This document shows positions 33,600 through 45,289 of a stretch of DNA of 64,000 nucleotides, one piece after another. Where the stretch lies: the NCBI RefSeq assembly GCF_016808095.1, contig NC_068975.1:24063501-24127500 (forward strand). Reading direction: 5' to 3'. The position numbers and the translations under genes are program-made. The notes below the pieces were generated by a model. The model did no database searches. It was given only the letters and a program-made list of their open reading frames with translations, and was not told the origin of the DNA. Each line of letters begins with the position of its first letter. Within the stretch, counting starts at the first letter, position 1. The stretch comes from Vigna angularis. Its lineage: Eukaryota; Streptophyta; Magnoliopsida; Fabales; Fabaceae.

Positions 33600-34999
33600 C
33601 AAGAACTAGATTTACATCGTCAATGACCTATACACTAAAACCATCGTTGAAAAGAACATTATAGCAAACTTGTAATAATTATCTTAGAATCGTTGTCATA
33701 TATTGAGAGTCAAAGTTTTAATGACCATTACTTCTATAAACTATCATCGTATATAAAACATAAGAAAAAAATAACGATTGCATGCAAAACTGTTATTATT
33801 AGTTATTATTATTACAATAATAAATAAAAAAATGAAAAAAAGTAATTACAGTGAAAGTAAAAAACTCATTAGTGTAATGTAGAAAAGTCGTTAGTGCAAT
33901 GGAAATTTTAAAACCCAGTGAGAATAAATATTTAAAAGTTCAGACAAGTGTAGGGAAATTCAATAACTTAATAAAGCATGTTCTCAAAAAGTTGTTTGGT
34001 CTTAAATTCGACTCACTAAGATTAATGGAAGCTAGCTTCAATTATGATCATGAATCATCATGCTGCCCTTTAAAATTAATTGAACCTAAGTTCGGATAAT
34101 GATGATGCTGCCCTTTTACTCGTTCGCTTTTGCATTCCAAAGGTATAAAATCTTTCATAGCATCATCTTAATTCAACACAAAAACCACTGACTAAAACAT
34201 TAATAATAAATGCTCACTTTCTTCTTGTGAAAAAAAAAATTATAAACTTTTTTCTATTGAAAACCACAAGGTATCGAAAAATATATTTTAGTTTCTTAAC
34301 TACTTAACGGGGTAAAAGTATTGTACACAATGATTATTTTAAGTGATTAATATAAACAAATGTTTAAAATGTTATTTTCTTATATTTTTAAGATAATAAA
34401 TATCATTTTACTAAAAGTGTCTATTTTTTATTATTTTAAATCAGTGGTAATAAAAAGGGTTTTTGTGCCGACAATATTTTTCCCATAAGTGTTGTAATGT
34501 TTCTTTCTCAATCATTAAGGATCCATTCTATGTAACGTAACAAAATGAAAAATATTTTACCTGCTATAAGTTAAAGTCTGAACTATAACTTTAACAACTA
34601 ATGAAGACACTTTCTCTCTAGGTTAATTCTGCTGATATCACAATGCCACTGGTTTATATGTTTGAAGTTTGAACATGATGAATACTTATAATATCTTTTA
34701 ATAATGCATTAAAGGGACCCATTTAATTTCCGTAAATCAGGCCAGCAGTTATCGTGACCATTTTTGGATTGTGTGGATTAATTAATAACCGACTTAATAC
34801 AATTTTATTACAATTTTGAATTATAAATACACTTCATGCATGGAGGTGGTCAATATGGTGTAGTGTAAAAAAATATAGTTGAAGGTATTTGAAGGTGACG
34901 TCAATGTTTTACTATGTATATCATACCTTATGTTTTGATGTGGGATTGTATTTTATTTAATTGAATCAATGAATTTTCCATTTGTAATATCATTTATGA

Positions 35000-35068
<69 letters not shown>

Positions 35069-35206
35069 GTTTAACAGATATTTAAGTGATGGAATCTACT
35101 AGTCATGTTGATTTAAATTAGTTATTAGATATTTTAAGATATATTGGTTGACATAAATATCATATATTAACAACATATATTTGATAGTTTGAGTATTATA
35201 CTGTGA
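33600..35206. other. AT-rich intergenic stretch
   Basis: No gene, RNA gene or transposon ends recognised. It contains an (AT)n tract at 35003-35065 and a short local duplication around ATCATGCTGCCCTTT (34055 and 34103). Confidence 0.5.
35003..35065. repeat. (AT)n microsatellite
   Basis: Uninterrupted TA dinucleotide repeat of about 63 bp. Confidence 0.95.
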
Positions 35207-35699
35207 TTACACTAATGGAAAAATGATATTTTATGACTTATAAAAATGATATATTATGACGTAGTTATTTAAGACATAGTTCTAGGTGTTATAATAATTT
35301 TACACATTTTATGACATTGCAGAAACTTACATTATAATAGCTTGAAGATATTATAACGTAGTTTCTGAAATCAATCATAATATACGTAGTTGTTATGATA
35401 GATTTTCATTTGTCCTTTATAATATGGCGAAATATATTGTGACGTAAATGTGTTGATACGTTATAATATCTGATATATTATGATGTAAATATTTTAATAC
35501 GTTGAATTCAAAATCAATGTATTATAATGTATTATGACGTACATTATTTACTATGTCATAATATATATTTTATTTTTAAAAAAAATTTTGAAAGAACAAA
35601 ATATTACACAATAGCTAACAAAAAATTGAATTCAAGCGGACAACAATCTTATAAAATTTCAAAAAGTGATCAAATAATAATCTTTTAAGAGACGTTGTA

Positions 35700-36213
35700 T
35701 CATGATGACAATGTTAAACTCTTTAAGGCAGTTGTAAGTTGAGGAAGCTTGTCCAGAGCTCTCTGTTTGTAATCTTTCTCCAATACTTTGGCTGCTAGAG
35801 ATTGTAACTGTGACCCTTCTTTCTCTTCCTTGCTTTTCCCTTTCGTAAGCTGCGTAATAGCAGAAGCGCACTGGAGAACAGGAGCAAAACTAAAATTTCA
35901 GACATATATCAATTAATAGTTTCGGAAAGAAGAATCCAGATATCCTTATTAAGGAGAAAATCAAGAATCTACGAAGGAAAACTGAAATCTTCTGAAGTAA
36001 AAACTAAATGATGACTTTCATAGCAACCAACAAAACCTAGGTTCAATTAAATTCCAAATTAAAACAACTATAGTCAGTTCACGCAGACGATGACTTGCAG
36101 TTGCAGAGGACCACACAAAATTAATACTCATGGAAGATCTTACCAAGCATATCCCAAAGAGCGCTCTGGTTTTTTTGCCTCCAGTCAAATCAATAGTAGA
36201 CTCATGAAATACC
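35700..36213 (-). pseudogene. Captured fragment of an unidentified gene (two exons, 3' end)
   Basis: Two exon-like blocks have good splice signals. The first, 36213-36144, starts after AATCAG and ends CTTG|GTAAGA; it encodes VFHESTIDLTGGKKTRALFG and three more residues. The second, 35870-35700, starts after TGTTCTCCAG preceded by a pyrimidine tract and runs 56 codons to TGA. It includes ITQLTKGKSKEEKEGS and AAKVLEKDYKQRALDKLPQL. The frame is continuous across the 273-bp intron, so this looks like the last two exons of a real gene. I do not recognise the protein. It follows the SDA1 fragment by 58 bp but does not match what follows in SDA1, so it seems to come from another locus. Exon boundaries are inferred by eye. 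Confidence 0.5.
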
Positions 36214-36271
36214 CTGATTAAAAGTGCAACACAAATTTAACGGTAATAGGACAATTATCATTAAACATCAC

Positions 36272-36896
36272 CTTATAAAGGGTCTCCCTGCTGAGAACAA
36301 CTTGAGGAGACTCATTTGTTTCATCGTCACTTCCTGAATCATCACTATCATCATCATCTTGAATCTTCTCGTAATCAAGCAAAAATGATAAAGCTGCTAT
36401 CATAATCTTGAAAGAGATAAAAAAGCATAATCCTTAGTGTGATAAAATTTCGATTCTGTAACACAACATACAAAAAAACAGATAAAAGAAAAACCTCGAC
36501 GATGGATGGAAGGAAGCAGTGCAAATTGCATTTGCTGTTCTTTCATCAAACCACAATTTTCTCCTGTGAAGCTCACATAGGCTCGCCGACTCTTCCTCCT
36601 CTTTCTATTACAAAACACAAATTCAGTGACCAGTTAGAAGACTTGAGTGTTTGGATTAGTTTATTTTGTGTTTTAAACTACTTACAGTAAACAACGAGAA
36701 AAAAGATCATCAAAAAACCTGAAGCAATCCAAACAAGACATTCTGAAGTGCGCAGTTCTTGGCTTTGTTCTTGTGCTTTTGGTTCAATTGCCTTATACTA
36801 TGAATAACACGATCAAACGCCAGCTTCTTCAGCGTCCCGTCACCTAAGGTTTGAAAGTTCCATGAACAACGATAGCGTTTCTCCAACATCAACAAC
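36272..36896 (-). pseudogene. SDA1: Captured SDA1 fragment (three exons, disrupted)
   Basis: SDA1 is a conserved nuclear protein needed for 60S ribosomal subunit maturation and export. Three exons of its middle part are recognisable: 36896-36719 (VVDVGETLSLFMEL, then LKKLAFDRVIHSIRQLNQKH), 36604-36495 (CELHRRKLWFDERTANAICT) and 36406-36272 (IMIAALSFLLDYEKI, an acidic Asp/Ser run, PQVVLSRETLYK). Introns of 114 and 88 bp with GT...AG-like ends are kept. Damage: a 1-nt insertion after LFMEL in the first exon; several residues missing before CELH; and no AG at the position that would keep frame at the third exon. The N-terminal and C-terminal parts of SDA1 are absent. It is a gene fragment inside the Pack-CACTA element, not a working gene. 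Confidence 0.8.
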
Positions 36897-37210
36897 CTAC
36901 ATAAACGCAACAACGAAGGTTTGTTCGGAGGAGATTCTAGGGTTTGAGGTAGGAAGGGATTTAATTGGTGGAAACGGTTGGAACGAAGATTTAATCGGTG
37001 TAAATAGATAGAAACCGATCTCAATTGGTAAAAAATGAAGGAAAAGGTAAAACAATCGGTCAAAAGTTGAGAGATAAGAAAAACCTATCGGAAGATGAGG
37101 TTTGGTGTTTGAGACGACGCTCGAGGCAGCGAAGAAGATGTAGTCTAGTAAGGAGCGAACGCGAAATCGAAAGTGCTTCGAATGTGATTAGGTTTTGGTG
37201 TCCTCATTCT

Positions 37211-38638
37211 CACTAGTAAAAACGGGGCTACTAATGCGCGCATTATGCTTCGGTTGGTCAGAAACCGAAGCATAAAATGGGACGGTGACATTTTTGAAAT
37301 TATTGAAAAAGTATATGTCTCGGTTCTATCTTAACCAAAGCCATAAAACACCTACAACATCGGTTACAAAGGCAACCGAAGCCATAAAGCCCGCAAAAGT
37401 TGCCAAGAAAAGACTTTTCAGATGACAAATATCTCTGTGTAGGGTTTTTTGCCTAGGTTATCCTCATAACCGAGGCCAAAACCCCTCTGCTCCACTGACA
37501 TTCCCGCTCTGTACTCTCACGTTTGAATTGATAGACTTTTTGAAAGGGGGCTATGGCCTTGGTTCTCCTTGGAACCGAGGTAAAAAGGTTCATTAAAATT
37601 ACAAAAATGTCATTTAATATAATTTTTTAATTTTTTTCTGGGCACTTTAATTTTGTGCAGGGGTTTTGGCCTCGGTTCTTTATAGAACCGAGGCGATAGA
37701 GGCTTACTACCTCGGTTCAAAAAATAACCGAGGTAATAACATGCGCTTAGGTTTAAATATCACAAATAGAGGTATTTTTAGATAAAAGGCATTCGTTTCG
37801 GTTTAAATTGCGCCGCTGCTCTCTCTCGCCCTTAGGGTTCTCTCTGCCAATGTTTTGTTCTCTTCTTCACTCCTTTGGCGCAGCTTCACAAGAAGGGGGA
37901 AGCACCCATCTTCATCTTCATCTTTCTCTTTTCTTCTTGTTTCGTTTCGCCTCGTAGTGAGGGAGGCACAAACTTCTTTTTCCTCTTCTCTAACTCTGGT
38001 TCGTGTTTTGCATGAAGGGAAGACTCCCTTTCGCTTCTTGGTGTTGATTTGTTTTTGCAGGAAAGGAGACGACTTTGACAACTTAGGCACATCTTTCTTT
38101 CTCGTGATGTGGTAGCAACGGCACCTCCGCGAGGGTTCGTGTTCTAGTGTCTTCGCGGCGAAGGGAAGTCGCGTCTGACTCCAGCACAAAATTTAGGGTT
38201 TCTGACCTCGTACTGATTTGGGATTTTTTTTTCTTTGAATCTGATTCCTGCGTTTTGAGGCTAGGGTTTTGGATTACGATTTGGAAATTTGGGGTTTCTA
38301 TCTTGCAAAATTTTCTCGTAATTAAGATTTTAATTGTTCTGGTTTTGGAAATTTCTGTTCGAGTTGGGTTTTTGTTTAAAATTTTCATGTAAGAGCACGT
38401 GATTTAAAAAAATAAAAATAAAGGGCTTTGACATCGGTTCTAACTTGAACCGCTGTCATAGACCCATGTTATTACCTCGGGTGCAAAAGAACCGAAGTAG
38501 AAACCTTGGGGATATTACCTCGGTTGGAACCGAGGCCAAAAGTCCCCACCTTTTTACCTCACCAGTATATGTCTCGGTTCGAAAACCAAAGCGTATTGTC
38601 AAAAATAATCGTTGTTGTGTCCCTTTGTTGCACTAGTG
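37211..38638. mobile_element. Small non-autonomous CACTA element (CACTA-3) nested in the Pack-CACTA
   Basis: The left end is CACTAGTAAAAACGGGG and the right end, read inward, is CACTAGTGCAACAAAGG. These match the two ends of CACTA-2 in swapped positions, so the two belong to one family in opposite orientation. The 3-bp duplication TCT flanks it (37208-37210 and 38639-38641). Subterminal CCTCGGTT / AACCGAGG motifs repeat many times at 37240-37740 and 38425-38590. The interior (37800-38400) reads like a 5' gene end (AGGGTTCTCTCTGCC, CT-rich leader, frames rich in Ser/Phe/Arg), possibly captured, with no product I can name. Confidence 0.87.
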
Positions 38639-38892
38639 TCTCATGGAGTAGAGAGCATGAAGATGTGGTTCGGTGATGGTGAGGGAGGAGTGTTCTTGAA
38701 GGAGTGCGTTGTTTAGAGAGGAAGAGAGGAAGAGAGGAAGAGAGGAACAAGAGTGAGAGGGAACGTCAAATTAAAGATAGTGAGAGGGAACGTGAAATTA
38801 AAGATAGTGAGAGGTGTCCATAATACATTAATACATTAAGAAATTTCCACACCTTATGACAGGTGTCCATATCTACGTAATAATAAGTTTTG

Positions 38893-39036
38893 AACTTATT
38901 TACAAGTTTGTCACCGCGTTTCATATTATAACTGATGTACAAAACTACGTCATAATATGTCTTAAACTTATTTACAAGTTTGTCACCGCTTTTCATATTA
39001 GGACTAATATACACAACTAAGTTATAATATGTCTTA
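38893..39036. repeat. Subterminal 72-bp direct repeat of the Pack-CACTA
   Basis: Two copies share AACTTATTTACAAGTTTGTC, TTTCATATTA and CATAATATGTCTTA. A third partial copy lies upstream near 38865. Confidence 0.7.
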
Positions 39037-39959
39037 CTTTTATTACGATTCTGCCACCAGTCAACCTATTATGATGGATAATTTTTATCTGTTATAATAA
39101 GTCGTCATAGAAAGATATTTTTCCACTAGTGTTATTGTGCTAATTATAATATATATGGTAAATTTTTATTTTTATTAATATTATCTATTTTATCACATAA
39201 GTCATAGGTCTAAAAACCTTATAAATACACATGGCATTTTATTAATAAATACACATAGTATTTTAATAGGAAATACACACTCTTATACTTACTTTCTTTT
39301 ATACACTTTTTATCCTAGTAATAACATTTTACGTCCATTGTGTGGTCCTAGTAAAACTTTGCTCTGACCTCACTCTTCCATGATCACTACCTAAAGCCAT
39401 GCTCAATTGTCTCACCACGTGAAATCCAACCAAGTAGTAGTCCTTCAAAATCAAGTACAACCACTAATCCATTAAAACGAACAACACAAACACCAGTATA
39501 AGAAGCTCGCTACCATGTGTGTCCATCACTAGGACAATCTCCAAACACTAAACTAAAAGTTGACCATCCTAGAGCGGGAGATCTCCCCTCAGCCAATAGT
39601 GTAGACTTGACAGTCATCAACAAGAGAGAAATCTTTCTCCAAAAGTAGCGCGACAGAAGTCAGACCTCAACGTGTCAGGAGAGTCGTCAAGAAGAAAGTT
39701 ATCGTTATTCCCGAGGCAGAGCCCAATTTGAGAGAATGGCAAAACTCCCCAGAAGTCCTAGTCGATCTACTAAACACAAATCCTGTAAGAAATGTAGTAT
39801 GTCGGCCTAACATAAAGATAAGAAAACTTGCGGTCGATCTTGCCACTCAATCGGGATCTCAAAGCTTTACCAGTCATCTAGAAAAACAGATGAATCAGGA
39901 GAAACATTAGGCTAACCAAAGGCATCTCCAACATCAAAACTACCAAGATAAGGCCAACA

Positions 39960-40780
39960 ACTACTTATGACCACCTTACATGGAAAAATTTTATTCGTTC
40001 ACAATGGAGGTAGCACGGGCTAACATCCCAAAGGGAATCCTTATCAACGTTCGCAAATACGATGGACAACCGACCAAATCACCCATCTAAAGGTCTACCC
40101 AATCCAGATCAGTATTCATACTCAGAATAAAAGGTTATTTGATAGGATGTTCCCTACCACCTGGAATGGATCAACTTCGGACTACTACTATACGCTACTC
40201 CCATACTGGGTGGACTTCTTCGACACGCTAAGTACCATGTTCATGGCCTGGTTCGCGAACAACAAAATGGTACCCACCACATCAACCGCCTTGAAATACA
40301 TAGAGCAGGGGGAAAACAAGACCCTCAGAAACTTCATGGAGAGATTCATTGCTACAACCAGACTTAACTTCACGTGGCCTTCAACCCGAACTTTTTTCTG
40401 AATCCCTCTTCACAAAAAGGTCGAACTGCATGGATGATCTGAGGGAGCGAGTAGCCAAATACACAGCTATTGAAGAAAACAGGCCAAAGAGAGTGAAGAA
40501 GCCTAACACCCTAGCAACGGGAAGAATAAGAAGGGTAATGTCAATGATTGAGCCACGTCTCGGTACAACCAGTACACCCCTTGAATGCTAGATAAGCATG
40601 CAACCTAGAACTCATCCAACTGCTAGAACATCGACCACCTCCCCTCAATGTCGATCTAGTGAAAAAATGTTCCTACAAAGCAAAGGACACACCACATAAG
40701 AGTGTCAGTTTTTGAAGGATCTCAAAGTTGATCCGCTCTAGCACCTTGGCTCAATTCATAGGGAATCGGTGCCAAAGACA
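39960..40780 (+). pseudogene. Decayed Ty3/gypsy gag
   Basis: Fragments in shifting frames spell a gag domain: EVARANIPKGILINVRKYDG near 40010, then the capsid stretch with TLPYWVDFFDTLSTMF-like residues and KYIEQGENKTLRNFMERF (about 40147-40400), then MDDLRERVAKYTAIEE (about 40430). Near 40675 KGHTT and ECQFLKDLK resemble the second half of a zinc knuckle with an internal stop. Several stops and frameshifts make it non-functional. No LTRs or pol are recognisable around it. It belongs to a lineage different from elements A and B. Confidence 0.7.
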
Positions 40781-40789
40781 AAAGACAAG

Positions 40790-41865
40790 GAGGACTAGGC
40801 TATGGAAAAGGATGTAAAGGCTACACGAGACTAAGTCAGAAACAGTTACAACAACATGATTCTTTAGATCTTGCCACCAATTTGAATGCCCTTACTCTAA
40901 ATCCCAATAAAAACAATGAATTTTAGAAAGGAATTATTGGAGAGAACCTAAACTATTCACATAAAAAGAAATTGATATCATTTCCTTTACAAAACCTTAA
41001 GACAACATATTATGATTTTTTTTACTTATATATTGTTTTACATTCTTATATTTACTTATTGTAAAACTTAAATTTATACATATGTTTTCTAACAATATAA
41101 TGTTTACAATACAATGATAACACAGTAATAACAAACAAAATATGATGCAACGCATTGTAACTATTATGTGAAATATCAATAAGATGAAAAATTAATATAT
41201 GTATTACATCAAATGGAATAGACAGTAGCGAATGAATAAAAAATGTTAATTAAAATTAAGACAATTAATTATAAGTGTAGGAAAAGTATGAGAATGTTGT
41301 TGATACCAACACCTCCATCTAGACCCACAAACATCATCACCAAGCTCATCATGTTAGGAATTGTAGTTTGTAGGATTGACTAGTCTATATGACAATTGTA
41401 TTCATCTATCCTAAAAAGAATATTTCTGTTAAATAGTGTCAAATATCACTACAAGGCATCTTTAGTGTATGCAAGGCTTTATAAAAGAGAAAAAAATATT
41501 AAATAAAAGATAGAGAAGAAAGTTTTTTTAATGTTGAACCCAACAACGTAACAGTTGTTTAGGTCATCAACAAAAAAAATTGAATTAATTAAGGAAACCA
41601 TTAGTTAGAAAATAAGAGGTAAAAATTATTTATTTATGTGGCTGTAAAATGTTTACATGTGGATGTAAAATGTTTTTATATCACCTTAGAGTTTTGTCAT
41701 GTAAATACAAATTGAGGTATTGATTACTATGACAAATGAACATAATTTTGGAGGAAAGTTTATTTGAATAATGTACTTTGGTGATGACATCAATAAAACT
41801 ATTTAAGGAAATGCGAAGTTCAATGTTTTAATATGATTATTTGTTACCTTTAATCATATTAAATT
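40790..41865. other. AT-rich stretch without recognised features
   Basis: Only short frames and AT-rich DNA. I see no transposon ends or genes. Confidence 0.45.
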
Positions 41866-41869
41866 GTTA

Positions 41870-41985
41870 ATTGATACTATTGGGAATCCAAGTGTGAGTC
41901 GAAAGTCCTACATTGGATAGAAATGAGAAAGCAGAGCTGTATATAAAGGTGAAAGGCATGTTAACCCATTGTCTTACGCTGTGTT
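41870..41985 (+). mobile_element. Possible LTR/TRIM fragment
   Basis: The order TTGGGAATCC, AGTCCTACATTGGATAGAAA, a TATA box (GTATATAAAGG at 41939-41949) and GTTAACCCATTG resembles the promoter part of small plant LTR elements. No second LTR was found, so this is a fragment at best. Confidence 0.35.
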
Positions 41986-42199
41986 CACTTAAAGGTGATG
42001 CACTGTTTATGAGTAATAATGACGATTGATTTGTGGGGTAGGTGGTGTTCGCTTTGAACAATTTGCGATGATTTGCGAAGGTGGAACACAACGGATTTGC
42101 AAGATACAATCACTCGCATATATGATATGATTTATAGTGAATTGAAGGCAAATCTCATCTTTGCCCTTCCTAGAGATCATAATACCAAATAAAAAAAAA

Positions 42200-42865
42200 A
42201 GTCGTTGTTGTATTCGGTTATGTGCGTATTCAGTTACATTGTAGTGGGAGACAAAAGTTTTTTGTGTATTCGATTCTGGTTTATTGTATTCAGTTTCAGG
42301 CGTTCGATTCTTGGATTCGGTTTCGAGGTGCCTCTTCTGTTGACACAGATCTCGACAATTCCAGCCAAGGGCACTCCATCGTCTTCTTGTAATGGTTCTT
42401 CCTCGTCTTCTTTAGCAGTAGTAGCAGTAGATGGCGATGGTGTTTGAGTGTAGAAGGCGACGAGCATGGCGGTGTTGGGCAGGAGCGTCAAGCGTTGGAG
42501 GAGGTACTGGTTGATGAGGAAAGTGAGGAGGTTGACGTAAGTGGCGAGAATAAGCAAGGACTCGACGAAAGAGTGGCGAGGAGGAGAAAAGTCGAACGGG
42601 TCTCATGGGGGCGTATGAGGCGGACGAAGAGGAAGCCGGAGGGGAGGTCGCGGCAGTAGAGGAAGGATTCGAGGGAGTTGAGGTGGCGGAGGACGTCGTT
42701 GGTGAGGAAGCCAGTGGTGAGAGGGGAGGAGGAATAGTGAGAAGACGAGAGTTTGAAAGCGGGGAAGCGTGGTTTGGTGGAGGTGAAGAGAGAGATGTGA
42801 GAAGGAGAGATTTTGGATTTGGATGAAGAGAGAAGTTAGAAAGGCTGTGTATGGGTAGTGGTGGT
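42200..42865 (-). other. GC-rich segment with an unrecognised 165-codon frame
   Basis: A compact GC-rich block stands out in AT-rich DNA. The longest frame (42909-42412, minus) is Ser/Pro/Leu-rich and low in complexity. Another minus frame (42557-42234) contains AKEDEEEPLQEDDGVPLAGI, which looks more protein-like. I do not recognise either. It may be a captured gene piece in an old element: the flanks at about 41980 and 43310 have weakly complementary sequence, but no target duplication could be confirmed. Confidence 0.3.
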
Positions 42866-42909
42866 TTTGTGATTTTTTTTTTTTTGTTTTTAAAAATATT
42901 CAATTTCAC

Positions 42910-43815
42910 CTTGGTAATAAATAATATTACAAAAATATTACAATTAAAAATAAATTCATTTTACTAAAATAATTTTTTTTGTACAATATTAAAATTAATT
43001 TTAATAATTAATGTTAATATTTTACTCTTTATAAAAAATTTTACAATTAAATATAACATTAACAATTAACATTTTATATTACATTAATAACTAAGCGCAT
43101 CTTGGTAATCTTCAATTTATACCAATTAAACAAATTTTTTATCTCTCACATCAATCAAATCCTACACTAATTGTTATAAACCTGACTTTCAAATCTACTC
43201 TCATTTACCTCCAAATCTACTCAAATAAACAATAATTAATTCACTCTGAAATCTTCTCAAATTCATCCACTCACTCTCCCCCAATTCCTCTCCCCCAAGT
43301 GAATAAAGCATTAAGGTTTTTGGTAAAGAGCAGTGTCAATCGCTTTTGTAGTTGAGCTCAGTTGTCATTGGTCTTTGTGTCTACCCTAATTATTTTGGTG
43401 TAATTAACTATGTATTTTGTTTCCGCTTTTGAAGTCTTGGATTCATGTTTTAGATGTTAAAAAAGAAAATGAAGGTATTCAAAGTAGTTTTAGATTGAAT
43501 GTGGATCATGAATTCATATACAACTTTATTTTATATATAACACATACAAATATATTTACATCTTATTCGATAGAAAATTTATAAATTTTGAAAATTTTAA
43601 ATTTGAATTGATTTTTTAAAATTATTTATTTGGATGAGATAATTAAAGTTTATTAAAAAAAGTATGCTTTACATTAAAAAAATCATTCATGTTGATCATG
43701 GCAAAGGCTCAACATAAATCTTCTTATGTTATTTTTTTCATTATGATAAAAATTCATTCATTATAAACCTAAATCAAATTTGGCTAAAATAAATAGAATA
43801 TATATTTTTGAAATG

Positions 43816-43818
<3 letters not shown>
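42910..43818. other. AT-rich stretch without recognised features
   Basis: AT-rich, with low-complexity A/T runs. No genes or repeats are identified beyond the possible right flank of an old element near 43310. Confidence 0.45.

Positions 43819-43871
<53 letters not shown>
43819..43871. repeat. (AT)n microsatellite
   Basis: Uninterrupted AT dinucleotide repeat of about 53 bp. Confidence 0.95.
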
Positions 43872-43876
<5 letters not shown>

Positions 43877-44000
43877 CCTCATTCTTCTTCTTCTTTAATT
43901 CTTCTTTTATTTATTTTTCTCTCTTTTCTTCTTTAGAACATTTTCGTGAAACAATAGAGAAAACCAGAAGGAACGAAACTCATTCAACCTCATTGGTATT
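43872..44000. repeat. Dispersed repeat shared with 55081-55190
   Basis: A CT-rich stretch (TTCTTTTATTTATTTTTCTC) and AGAAAACCAGAAGGAACGAA recur, in the other order, at 55081-55190 in front of a possible first exon. This marks both sites as copies of one repetitive leader. Confidence 0.5.
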
Positions 44001-44049
44001 TCACCTCATTCTAAATAATCATTTATTTTTTCATCAACAAATTTTTATG

Positions 44050-44840
44050 TGACACAATTGGTGTGTCTAATTACACCATGCTATGTTGATATTTTAAATA
44101 ACTTTTGGCAATTCTTAAAATGGGAAACAAGTGATTACATATCCCTGCAAATTCTTGATTTTATGTTTTCTTAATAGATTTTTTATTTAACGATAAAAAT
44201 GCAATATATCATTAATTTACTTTCATACATCCGATTATTAAAATCTTCATTTTTATATATCAATAATGCAATATTCTTATTTTTGTAATTAAATATGAAA
44301 ACCCTCTTTATTAAAAAAATTCTCATAATTTATTAATATATATAAATTAATTTTATTTTCTTAAATTTAACAAATTTCAACAGAAACTATTACTCTTTAA
44401 ACTACACAGAATAAAAATAATCAATTACAATATAGTACAGGTAAATATGTAGTAAAAAATATTATAAAATACTGTAATTCAAAATTGCATCGTATTTAAA
44501 GTTAGCCTTAATATTTATGTACCAACAAATTATAATTTTTTTAAACTATTCACACGACAATTTCAAGATTTAATATAAATACTCATTTATACTAAATCTC
44601 AACTAAAAATTAATATTTGTTCAATATAAACATAAATACAAAGTTAAATGTAAATAAAGTTATTAAAATATAAAACATCTATTAAACGTACTAAATTTTT
44701 AAAATTCAATTATTTTGATTAAGTTCAGCTGAAATAATTTTAAACAATTGAAAAAAAAAATATTTTCGTTCTAACAACTCTTAAGTATTTTTTTTTTATC
44801 TATTATTTTAGTTAAAATTCAAAAACAAAATTATATATAT
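44050..44840. other. AT-rich stretch without recognised features
   Basis: Nothing gene-like. Mostly A/T runs. Confidence 0.45.
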
Positions 44841-44849
44841 ATATATGGG

Positions 44850-44974
44850 TCTGCTAACTTATGTAACCTCTTAAAGTGTATCAAATTTTAGTTGAAATTT
44901 TTTTTTGTCTACTAAAATCCGGTATACATTGCTAAAATATACCAATTGAAAATAAACATACGCTAGCAAACTCC

Positions 44975-45012
<38 letters not shown>
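44850..45012. repeat. Possible small MITE between AT tracts, plus (AT)n(AG)n
   Basis: Imperfect inverted repeats (ATATATGGGTCTGCTAACTT left; ATATATGGAGTTTGCTAGCG read inward from the right) enclose about 120 bp and sit between two AT runs. A compound AT/AG microsatellite follows at 44974-45012. Confidence 0.4.
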
Positions 45013-45289
45013 CCAACATGCTAGAAGATAAGTCTTCTTAGGATTAATTATTCAAGTGATCCCACTTTCATGACAATGTGTCTACTTTGTGCTCACTTTT
45101 AAAAAAGTGTTTTGTTCTCAAATGTGTATTGTGAATCAATCAAGGACATTCCATTAATTTTCCAGAAATTGCCTTAAATGTGTGGTGATGTGACAAAACA
45201 CATTTGCAATGAGTAAAAATATATAAATGTAATGTGTAATGGTGTTCTTCAAGGGAACCTTCCATTTTCAAAAGAACTCACTTTGCTGT

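Larger units (their letters stand above)
35210..39131. mobile_element. Pack-CACTA element carrying captured gene fragments
   Basis: The ends are CACTAATGGAAAAATGATAT (left) and, read inward from the right, CACTAGTGGAAAAATATC. The 3-bp duplication TTA flanks it (35207-35209 and 39132-39134). Subterminal sequences repeat TATTATGACGTA-like motifs on the left and a 72-bp direct repeat on the right. Without the nested CACTA-3 it is about 2.5 kb. Between 35700 and 37210, on the minus strand, it contains exon and intron sequence of SDA1 and of a second unidentified gene. The introns show capture at the DNA level. No transposase frame is visible. Confidence 0.85.

Noticed and set aside
41980..43315. 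A MULE or hAT element around the GC-rich block at 42.2-42.9 kb
   Set aside because: GTGTTCACTTAAAGG and the complement of CCCCCAAGTGAATAAAGC are only loosely similar, and no exact 8- or 9-bp duplication could be found.
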